Assembly: GCA_046756985.1 (NCBI GenBank)
Contig: JBHHXG010000042.1
Coordinates: forward strand, 1-14,889
Length of the DNA stretch: 14,889 nucleotides
DNA from: JBHHXG01 sp046756985
Lineage (GTDB): Bacteria > Pseudomonadota > Zetaproteobacteria > Mariprofundales > Mariprofundaceae
Reading direction: 5' to 3'
The notes beneath the pieces are model-generated. The model had not been told where the DNA came from and searched no databases. It worked only from the letters and a program-made list of their open reading frames with translations. This document shows, one piece after another, positions 9,151-14,889 of this stretch. Numbering within the stretch: position 1 is the first letter of the stretch; each line of letters opens with the position of its first letter. The position numbers and the translations under genes were made by a program.

Positions 9151-9179
9151 TTGTTGCCGGGGCATAATCAAACTAGTAT
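9151..9179 (+). promoter_or_regulatory. Candidate guaB promoter
   Basis: The 86-bp gap before guaB contains TTGTTG (9151-9156), a 17-bp spacer and TAGTAT (9174-9179), an acceptable but weak sigma70-like pair giving a leader of roughly 25 bases. A closer -10 match, CATAAT at 9163-9168, lacks a good -35 at the right distance. Short palindromes lie directly upstream at 9128-9145. No T-run terminator for the preceding gene is visible, so read-through from the symporter gene remains possible. Confidence 0.3.
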
Positions 9180-9197
9180 TGCGCGCCTTTAACATTC

Positions 9198-9203
9198 TGG
9201 AGG
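9198..9203 (+). promoter_or_regulatory. Ribosome binding site of guaB
   Basis: TGGAGG lies 8 nt before ATG 9212. The reading frame is open back to a TTG at 9179, but this well-placed site and the usual IMP dehydrogenase N-terminus decide in favour of 9212. Confidence 0.8.
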
Positions 9204-9211
9204 CGCACGCG

Positions 9212-10696
9212 ATGGCAGAAGACCGGCACCTTACTTCCGGCGAAGGATTAACATTTGACGATGTGCTACTGGTGCCTCAGGCAAGTTCGGTGCTACCAAG
9301 AACCGCGGACACATCATCCCTTCTGACACGCAATATCCGTCTAAACATTCCCATTGTGTCCGCTGCCATGGACACCGTCACTGAATCCAGTACAGCCATT
9401 TGTCTGGCGCAGGAAGGTGGCATTGGTGTTATTCACAAGAATTTCTCTCCGGAGGAGCAGGCTGCCGAAGTGCGCCGCGTCAAACGTCATGAAGCCGGCG
9501 TGGTACAGGAGCCGCTGACTGTAACTCCGGACATGCCACTTTCGGCTGTGCGCGATCTCTCTGACCGGCACGGCTTCTCCGGATTCCCGGTGCTCGATGC
9601 CGGCGGCAAGGTCTGCGGCATTATTACCAACCGCGATATTCGTTTTGAAACGGATATGGATACACCCGTTCAGCAGATGATGACACCGCGCGAAAAACTG
9701 GTAACGGTAAAACACGGCACTGATCTGGAAGCCTGTAAACAGCTATTCCGCGAGCACCGCATTGAAAAGTTGCCGGTAGTGGGCGCAAAAGATCGTTTAC
9801 AGGGTATGATTACAGTGCGTGATATTGAAAAATCCACGGCCTTCCCCAATGCTGTTCGTGATGATCTGGGCCGTCTGCTGGTGGCTGCTGCGGTGGGCGT
9901 CGGAGACAAGGAGCTGCTCCGTTTCGAGGCATTGATGGATGCGGGCGTGGATGCCGTTGTTGTGGATACGGCCCATGGCCATTCAAAGGGCGTGATTGCA
10001 CAGGTGTGCGAGCTTAAAAAACAGCATGGCGATAACATCCAGATTATTGCAGGCAATGTGGCAACAGCTGCAGCGACACGGGCTCTGATCAAGGCCGGTG
10101 CGGATGCGGTGAAGGTCGGCATAGGCCCCGGTTCGATTTGTACCACACGTATGATCGCTGGTGTTGGCATGCCCCAGTTATCAGCAATCATGCGCTGTGC
10201 CGAAGCGGCGAAGGGCAGCGGCGTGCCCATCATTGGAGATGGCGGTATCAAGTTTTCCGGGGATTTTGCCAAGGCTGTTGCGGCAGGGGCCTCGATCTGT
10301 ATGTTCGGTTCAATGTTTGCCGGCACCGATGAGGCTCCGGGCCAGAAGATTTTGTATCAGGGCCGCACCTACAAGGCCTATCGGGGTATGGGCTCATTGG
10401 GCGCCATGCAGAAGGGCAGCAAGGATCGCTATTTTCAGGGCGATGTCGATGAGGCGATGAAACTGGTGCCGGAAGGCATCGAGGGCCGTGTCGCATACAA
10501 GGGGGCGCTGGCCGATATCCTGCACCAGCTTGTCGGCGGGCTGCGTGCAGCCATGGGCTATATCGGTGCGGCGAACCTTGCCGATATGCATAAAAAGGCG
10601 AAATTTATCAAGATTACCAGTGCGGGCCTGCGTGAAAGTCACGTGCATGATGTGTCGATTACCGAAGAAGCACCGAATTATCGTTTAGATTCCTGA
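9212..10696 (+). CDS. guaB: Inosine-5'-monophosphate dehydrogenase
   Basis: GuaB oxidises IMP to XMP with NAD+, the rate-limiting step from the purine branch point to GMP, in the cytoplasm. It has 494 residues (E. coli 488). The catalytic barrel is interrupted by two CBS domains at about 95-205 that usually bind adenine or guanine nucleotides and tune activity. GPGSICTTR (305-313) carries the catalytic Cys310. D252 in VDTAHGHS contacts the cofactor/substrate side, [11 protein letters not shown] (341-351) is the IMP-phosphate loop region, and [10 protein letters not shown] plus EGRVAYKG (424-431) form the flap, including the base-providing Arg426. A strong Shine-Dalgarno precedes ATG 9212. guaA follows after 13 nt, so the two GMP-specific enzymes are almost certainly co-transcribed. 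Confidence 0.98.
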   Translation: MAEDRHLTSGEGLTFDDVLLVPQASSVLPRTADTSSLLTRNIRLNIPIVSAAMDTVTESSTAICLAQEGGIGVIHKNFSPEEQAAEVRRVKRHEAGVVQEPLTVTPDMPLSAVRDLSDRHGFSGFPVLDAGGKVCGIITNRDIRFETDMDTPVQQMMTPREKLVTVKHGTDLEACKQLFREHRIEKLPVVGAKDRLQGMITVRDIEKSTAFPNAVRDDLGRLLVAAAVGVGDKELLRFEALMDAGVDAVVVDTAHGHSKGVIAQVCELKKQHGDNIQIIAGNVATAAATRALIKAGADAVKVGIGPGSICTTRMIAGVGMPQLSAIMRCAEAAKGSGVPIIGDGGIKFSGDFAKAVAAGASICMFGSMFAGTDEAPGQKILYQGRTYKAYRGMGSLGAMQKGSKDRYFQGDVDEAMKLVPEGIEGRVAYKGALADILHQLVGGLRAAMGYIGAANLADMHKKAKFIKITSAGLRESHVHDVSITEEAPNYRLDS

Positions 10697-10709
10697 AGTT
10701 AATCATAGC

Positions 10710-12257
10710 ATGGAAAAAATCCTGATTCTGGATTTCGGTTCGCAGTACACGCAGTTGATTGCGCGCAGGGTTCGCGAAGCGCAAGTTTACAGTGAGTTGC
10801 ATCCCTGGGATATGAGTGAGGCCGATATTCGAGCCTTCAATCCATCGGGTATCATTCTCTCCGGTGGGCCGAGTTCTGTCTATGAAGAGGAAACACCGAA
10901 GGTGCCACAGGCGGTATTCGAACTGGGGGTGCCGGTTTTGGGCATCTGCTACGGCATGCAGGCCATGGCCTCACAGCTTGGAGGCATGGTTGATACCGGC
11001 CATGCCCGTGAGTTTGGTTATGCGGAGATTCTGACCAGCGGCGATTCGCCGCTGTTACGCGGCATTGAAGACCGGAAAAATGGCGTGCTCGATGTCTGGA
11101 TGAGTCATGGTGATAAGGTGGCAACATTGCCGGACGGCTTCCATGTCCTTTGCAGCAATGAATCGACGCCGATCGCGGGCATGGCCGATGAGACTCGCCG
11201 TTTCTATGGCCTGCAGTTTCATCCGGAAGTAACCCACACGCCTCAGGGCAAGACGATTCTGGACCGTTTCGTGCATGAGATTTGCGGTTGTGGTCAGGAA
11301 TGGACCATGCCGCACTACATTGATGAAGCGGTGGCGCATATTCGCCAGCAGGTGGGCGAGGAGGAGGTGCTCCTCGGCCTTTCCGGTGGTGTGGATTCTT
11401 CGGTGGCGGCGGCGCTGTTGCACCGTGCCATTGGAGACCAGCTGACCTGTGTGTTTGTCGATAACGGCCTGTTGCGGCTGAATGAGGCCGAGCAGGTGAT
11501 GGATGCCTTTGCCGGCAACCTTGGTGTTAAGGTCGATCATGTCGATGCAAGTGCCGAATTTCTGCAGTACCTGAAAGGTGTTTCCGACCCGGAGGCCAAA
11601 CGCAAGATCATCGGCCGTGAGTTTGTGCATGTGTTTCAGGCTGAGGCTGAAAAGATGCCGAATGCCAAGTGGCTGGCGCAGGGCACGATCTATCCGGATG
11701 TAATCGAGTCGGCGGGTTCCAAAACCAAGAAGGCGCACACCATCAAGAGCCATCACAATGTCGGTGGTCTCCCGGAAACCCTGCATCTGAAGCTGCTGGA
11801 ACCACTCAGGGATTTGTTTAAGGATGAGGTGCGCGAACTGGGTGTGGCCCTGGGGTTGCCGCATGACATGGTTTATCGTCATCCATTTCCGGGGCCAGGA
11901 CTTGGCGTGCGTATTCTGGGCGAAGTCAAAAAGGAATATGCTGATCTGCTGCGCATGGCTGATGCAATTTTTATCGAGGAGCTGCATGCCTCCGGCTGGT
12001 ATGAGAAAACCAGCCAGGCCTTTGCCGTTTTCATGCCGGTGAAGTCAGTAGGCGTGATGGGTGACGGGCGCACCTATGAGTGGGTGGTTGCACTTCGTGC
12101 TGTTCAGACACAGGATTTCATGACTGCGCATTGGGCGGAATTGCCACATGCGCTTTTGGCCAGGGTTTCCAATCGCATCATCAATGAAGTACGCGGCATC
12201 AACCGGGTTGTTTACGATGTTTCAGGCAAACCGCCTGCGACGATTGAATGGGAATAA
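10710..12257 (+). CDS. guaA: GMP synthase (glutamine-hydrolysing)
   Basis: GuaA aminates XMP to GMP using ATP and ammonia released from glutamine. It has 515 residues (E. coli 525). The N-terminal class I glutamine amidotransferase domain (about 1-195) has the [17 protein letters not shown] start, the nucleophile Cys80 in GICYGMQ, and His171/Glu173 in QFHPEV. The ATP-pyrophosphatase domain has the P-loop LSGGVDSS (224-231). The C-terminal dimerisation domain starts near 391 ([11 protein letters not shown]) and ends with the family-typical PPATIEWE. The start ATG 10710 is 13 nt after guaB and has no convincing Shine-Dalgarno, so translation may depend on ribosomes arriving from guaB. Confidence 0.98.
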   Translation: MEKILILDFGSQYTQLIARRVREAQVYSELHPWDMSEADIRAFNPSGIILSGGPSSVYEEETPKVPQAVFELGVPVLGICYGMQAMASQLGGMVDTGHAREFGYAEILTSGDSPLLRGIEDRKNGVLDVWMSHGDKVATLPDGFHVLCSNESTPIAGMADETRRFYGLQFHPEVTHTPQGKTILDRFVHEICGCGQEWTMPHYIDEAVAHIRQQVGEEEVLLGLSGGVDSSVAAALLHRAIGDQLTCVFVDNGLLRLNEAEQVMDAFAGNLGVKVDHVDASAEFLQYLKGVSDPEAKRKIIGREFVHVFQAEAEKMPNAKWLAQGTIYPDVIESAGSKTKKAHTIKSHHNVGGLPETLHLKLLEPLRDLFKDEVRELGVALGLPHDMVYRHPFPGPGLGVRILGEVKKEYADLLRMADAIFIEELHASGWYEKTSQAFAVFMPVKSVGVMGDGRTYEWVVALRAVQTQDFMTAHWAELPHALLARVSNRIINEVRGINRVVYDVSGKPPATIEWE

Positions 12258-12277
12258 CACAAAACAAGGAGAGAGAG

Positions 12278-12982
12278 ATGAAGAAAATGACATGGGGTGG
12301 GCTGGCAGCAGTTGTGCTGATGACAGGTTGTTCGCAGCAGGCGGAAACGCCAAAAGAGGTTTCGCTGATAAGTGAGCAGGATAAATTCAGCTATGCCATT
12401 GGTCTGGATGTAGGGAATTCACTGAAAGGCATGAATAGAGGGATCAATCTGGATGCCTTTATGGCGGCAGTGCGTGTTCAGATGGAAGGAGGCGAACCCA
12501 GGCTGACACAACAGGAAGCCGGAGAGGCCAAGCAGGCCTTTTTCAAGGAACGCGCCGACCAACAGGCGGCAGAACGTAAAAAATCAGGGGAGAAGAATAT
12601 GCAGGAAGGCAAGGCTTTTTTGGCCGAAAATGTGAAGAAGGAAGGCGTCACTGCGACAGCAAGCGGTTTGCAGTACCAAGTAATTACCATGGGTGATGGC
12701 GCAAAGCCCAAGGCAACTGATAGCGTTGAAGTGCATTATCGCGGCACACTGCTTGACGGCACGGAATTTGATTCATCATACAAGCGTGGGCAGCCGATCA
12801 GCTTTCCATTAAATGGCGTGATCAAGGGCTGGACCGAAGGCCTTCAGCTGATGCCGGTGGGCAGCAAATTCAAGTTCTTCATTCCATCCGAGCTTGGCTA
12901 CGGTGAGCGTGGTGCTGGCGCTGCGATCGGTCCGAATGCAACATTGATCTTTGAGGTTGAACTGTTGAGTATCAAGGGTTAG
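12278..12982 (+). CDS. FKBP-type peptidyl-prolyl cis-trans isomerase lipoprotein (FkpA/Mip-like)
   Basis: This enzyme catalyses cis-trans isomerisation of prolyl bonds and acts as a folding helper outside the cytoplasm. The 234-residue precursor begins with a basic MKK, a hydrophobic stretch and a lipobox LMTGC (14-18), so Cys18 should be lipidated. Ser19 at position +2 favours delivery to the outer membrane. Residues about 30-125 form an alpha-helical, charged N-terminal dimerisation region like that of Mip/FkpA. The FKBP domain (126-233) shows VEVHYRGTLLDGTEFDSS, the GVIKGWTEGL segment and the IPSELGYGERG loop, all expected for an active isomerase. The length matches Legionella Mip (about 233). 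The frame extends to ATG 12248 inside guaA, but AAGGAG at 12266-12271, 6 nt upstream, and the signal peptide place the start at 12278. It may share the gua transcript. Confidence 0.93.
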   Translation: MKKMTWGGLAAVVLMTGCSQQAETPKEVSLISEQDKFSYAIGLDVGNSLKGMNRGINLDAFMAAVRVQMEGGEPRLTQQEAGEAKQAFFKERADQQAAERKKSGEKNMQEGKAFLAENVKKEGVTATASGLQYQVITMGDGAKPKATDSVEVHYRGTLLDGTEFDSSYKRGQPISFPLNGVIKGWTEGLQLMPVGSKFKFFIPSELGYGERGAGAAIGPNATLIFEVELLSIKG

Positions 12983-13014
12983 GGCCTGTTAACATTCATT
13001 CTGGCCGTAGTTAA

Positions 13015-14376
13015 ATGTTTGATCGTCTGACTGAAAAGCTCGGAGGTATCGCCAACAGGCTCCGGAGTAGCGCCCGCGTCTCCGAAGCGGACCTGGATGC
13101 CACCTTGCGTGAAATGCGTATGGCGATGCTGGAGGCCGATGTTGCCCTGCCGGTCGTGCGCCATCTGATGAGTGAGGTGCGCGAACGCGCACTTGGCACG
13201 GAAGTTGCCAAGAGCCTGCAGCCCGGTCAGATCATCGTCAAAATCCTGCATGACACGCTGACCGGTATTCTGGGTGGCCAGCGGCGTGATCTTGATATTG
13301 CGGCCATTCCATCGGTTATTCTGTTGTGCGGCCTGCAGGGTGCGGGCAAAACAACGACGGCTGGTAAACTGGCGAGGATGCTGGCTTCAGAGGGCCGGAA
13401 GGTGGCGCTGACCAGCGTGGATGCAACGCGGCCTGCCGCGCGCGAACAGCTGCAGGTGCTGGCAGGACAGATTGATGTGCCATATCTGGCCGGCGATGGC
13501 AGTACAGCGTCCAAGATGGCCGCATCATCACTCGATCAGGCGCGCAGGCAGGGCCATCATATCCTGATTCTGGATACGGCTGGCCGGCAGGTTGTTGATA
13601 ATGCGCTGATGGCTGAAATTCGTGAAGTAGAGAAGGCAGTCAAGGCAAGCGAGCGCCTGCTGGTGCTGGATTCGATGACTGGTCAGATGGCGTTGCAGGT
13701 AGCAGAACAGTTCCACCAGTCGATTGCTCTCTCCGGCTGCATTCTGACCAAGACTGATGCCGATGTGCGTGGCGGCGCCGCGCTGTCGGTGGCTCACAGC
13801 ACCGGCGTGCCGGTGCGTTTTGCCGGTACCGGAGAGAAAATTGACGCCTTTGAAATCTTTGATCCGGAGCGCATGGCCGGCCGCATTCTGGGCCAGGGCG
13901 ATGTTGTCGGTCTGGTTGAGAAGATTCAGGCGGGTGTGGATCAGGATCAGGCCGAGAAAATTGCCAAAAAGGCGGCCAGGGGCAAATTTGATCTGATGGA
14001 TTTCGCCGAGCAGCTGGAGCAGATGCAGAATATGGGTGGCATGTCTTCGATGCTGAAGATGTTGCCGGGCATGAAACTACCGCAGGAGGCATTGTCTCAG
14101 ATGGATGACAAGCCCATGAAACGCATGCGGGCCATGGTCTATTCCATGACGGCCAAGGAGCGGACCTACCCGAAAATCATCAATGGCAGCCGCAAACGCC
14201 GCATTGCCACCGGTTCCGGCACCTCCGTGCAGGAGCTGAATAAAATGCTGAAACAGTTCACGCAGATGCAGAAAATGATGAAGAAGATGAAGGGTGCAAA
14301 AGGCAGGCGCATGGCGGCCCAGATGATGGGTAAGCTGGGTGGCGGTGGTATGCCACCCGGCATGCCGAAGATGTGA
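13015..14376 (+). CDS. ffh: Signal recognition particle protein (SRP54 homologue)
   Basis: Ffh binds 4.5S RNA and the signal sequences of nascent inner-membrane proteins and delivers ribosomes to FtsY by a paired GTPase cycle. It has 453 residues, the same as E. coli. The N domain is at about 1-88. The G domain (about 89-300) has the P-loop GLQGAGKTTTAGKLA (106-120), DATRPAA (136-142), DTAGR (187-191) and TKTD (245-248). The M domain (about 325-453) has the RNA-binding GSRKRRIATGSG (391-402) and a methionine-rich tail ending PPGMPKM. Several normally fixed G-domain positions differ: GQMA where GQDA or GQEA is usual (223-226), and DADVRGG where DGDARGG is usual (248-254). The start is certain, because an in-frame TAA immediately precedes ATG 13015. 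No Shine-Dalgarno is visible. rpsP follows, a common bacterial order. Confidence 0.97.
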   Translation: MFDRLTEKLGGIANRLRSSARVSEADLDATLREMRMAMLEADVALPVVRHLMSEVRERALGTEVAKSLQPGQIIVKILHDTLTGILGGQRRDLDIAAIPSVILLCGLQGAGKTTTAGKLARMLASEGRKVALTSVDATRPAAREQLQVLAGQIDVPYLAGDGSTASKMAASSLDQARRQGHHILILDTAGRQVVDNALMAEIREVEKAVKASERLLVLDSMTGQMALQVAEQFHQSIALSGCILTKTDADVRGGAALSVAHSTGVPVRFAGTGEKIDAFEIFDPERMAGRILGQGDVVGLVEKIQAGVDQDQAEKIAKKAARGKFDLMDFAEQLEQMQNMGGMSSMLKMLPGMKLPQEALSQMDDKPMKRMRAMVYSMTAKERTYPKIINGSRKRRIATGSGTSVQELNKMLKQFTQMQKMMKKMKGAKGRRMAAQMMGKLGGGGMPPGMPKM

Positions 14377-14398
14377 TGGATTTTCACCGGGCAATGTG

Positions 14399-14404
14399 TA
14401 TAGT
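14399..14404 (+). promoter_or_regulatory. Candidate -10 element of an rpsP promoter
   Basis: TATAGT, preceded by TGTG, matches the -10 consensus at 5 of 6 bases and lies about 32 bases before the rpsP start. The best -35 at a 16-bp spacing (TGGATT, 14377-14382) is poor. It would allow rpsP, and presumably the ribosomal operon beyond it, to be transcribed independently of ffh. This is a visual match only. Confidence 0.3.
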
Positions 14405-14435
14405 GCGCCGCCTGATTTCTCGGAGGTATTGATTT

Positions 14436-14889
14436 ATGGCGACAGTGATTCGCTTGCAGCGTGGCGGACGTAAGAAGCGTCCTTTTTATTCAGTAGTCGT
14501 GATGGACGGACGCAAGCGCCGTGATGGTGTGTTTATTGAGAAGCTCGGTTACTACGATCCGTGCAAGGATCCGGCTGTGCTTGAACTCGATGTTGAGCGG
14601 GTAAAGGCATGGGCCAATCAGGGTGCACAGGTCTCCGGCCGCGTGGCTAGTCTGGTCAGGCTGATTGAAAACCCGGAACTAGCCGAAAAGGCCAAAGCCA
14701 AGTCCGAGAAGAAAGCGGCTGAAAAGAAAGCCGCCGAGGCAGTAAGAGAGGCTGAAGCAGCTGCGGCAAAGAAAGCAGCTGAAGAAGAGGCCCGGAAAGC
14801 TGAGCAAGAGGCTGCAGCTGCCGCTGAGGAAGTAGCAGAAGAGGTTCCGGCCGAAGAGGCCCCTGCTGCTGAAGCCAAGGCTGCTGAAG
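14436..14889 (+). CDS. rpsP: 30S ribosomal protein bS16 with extended C-terminal tail (partial, runs off window)
   Basis: bS16 is a small-subunit protein that binds 16S rRNA early and stabilises 30S assembly. The first 80 or so residues match the family: [18 protein letters not shown], then [22 protein letters not shown] (positions 21-42, read in two parts as [10 protein letters not shown] and [12 protein letters not shown]), then the helical C-terminal half to about residue 80. Typical proteins end near 80-90 residues, but here the frame stays open for at least 151 residues to the window edge with no stop. From about residue 82 onward it consists almost wholly of Ala, Glu and Lys, later also Val and Pro, likely a long charged helix or disordered tail. 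GGAGG at 14422-14426 lies 9 nt before ATG 14436. In many bacteria rimM, trmD and rplS follow; that region is outside the window. Confidence 0.95.
   Translation, partial: MATVIRLQRGGRKKRPFYSVVVMDGRKRRDGVFIEKLGYYDPCKDPAVLELDVERVKAWANQGAQVSGRVASLVRLIENPELAEKAKAKSEKKAAEKKAAEAVREAEAAAAKKAAEEEARKAEQEAAAAAEEVAEEVPAEEAPAAEAKAAE

Noticed and set aside
9145..9162. CCCC...GGGG considered as a terminator after the symporter gene
   Set aside because: Only four base pairs form and no T-run follows, so it does not qualify as an intrinsic terminator.
9670..10326. 218-codon open frame on the minus strand inside guaB
   Set aside because: It is fully contained in guaB, Ala/Pro/Ser/Thr-rich and motif-free, as expected for an antisense shadow.
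11055..11987. 310-codon open frame on the minus strand inside guaA
   Set aside because: It lies entirely within a full-length, well-conserved guaA and its translation shows no recognisable domain. It is best explained as a shadow of biased codon use.
12989..13016. Promoter-like TTAACA and TTAAAT with a 16-bp spacer before ffh
   Set aside because: The -10 overlaps the ffh start codon, so transcription would begin inside the gene. An in-frame TAA just before ATG 13015 and the canonical MFD start rule out a different start.
14618..14878. Minus-strand open frame very rich in Ala, Ser and Phe, resembling a low-complexity protein
   Set aside because: It is the complement of the Ala/Glu/Lys codons of the rpsP tail (GCT/GAA/AAG read backwards), so its composition is an artefact.

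Overview
This is a gene-dense stretch of ordinary bacterial chromosome. Nearly every base is coding, all recognisable genes lie on the + strand, and base composition is moderately GC-rich and looks even throughout. GlnD, MutS, GuaB/GuaA, an FKBP-type lipoprotein and the ffh-rpsP junction together point to a proteobacterium (a Gram-negative with an outer membrane). Ffh has some features that resemble alphaproteobacterial Ffh (for example GTGEK), while MutS matches E. coli residue numbering exactly at its key motifs. A deep-branching group such as Zetaproteobacteria is possible, but this is an impression and not a demonstrated assignment.

Layout. (1) 1-631: the last codons of an unidentified gene run with a 1-nt overlap into rnhB (ribonuclease HII). 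(2) 632-873: the only sizeable non-coding gap. It holds a strong intrinsic-terminator-like hairpin with an unusual C-rich loop and a weak candidate promoter just before it. (3) 874-9125: six genes whose ends all overlap: mutS, glnD, a patatin-like phospholipase, a small three-helix membrane protein, a MurU-like sugar-phosphate nucleotidyltransferase and an EAAT/GltP-type carboxylate symporter. They look like one transcription unit. (4) 9126-9211: a short intergenic region with a candidate guaB promoter. (5) 9212-12257: guaB-guaA, which convert IMP to XMP to GMP. (6) 12278-12982: a periplasm-facing FKBP prolyl isomerase lipoprotein. (7) 13015-14376: ffh, the SRP GTPase. (8) 14436 to the window end: rpsP (ribosomal protein bS16), cut off by the window and carrying a long Ala/Glu/Lys-rich C-terminal tail.

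Functionally the window is housekeeping: RNA/DNA hybrid repair, mismatch repair, nitrogen sensing, lipid and cell-wall precursor chemistry, transport, guanine nucleotide synthesis, protein folding, membrane targeting and ribosome structure. I see no mobile element, CRISPR array, tRNA, rRNA or obvious defence system. The points most worth a second look are the C-rich-loop hairpin before mutS, the extended bS16 tail, and substitutions in conserved Ffh GTPase loops.
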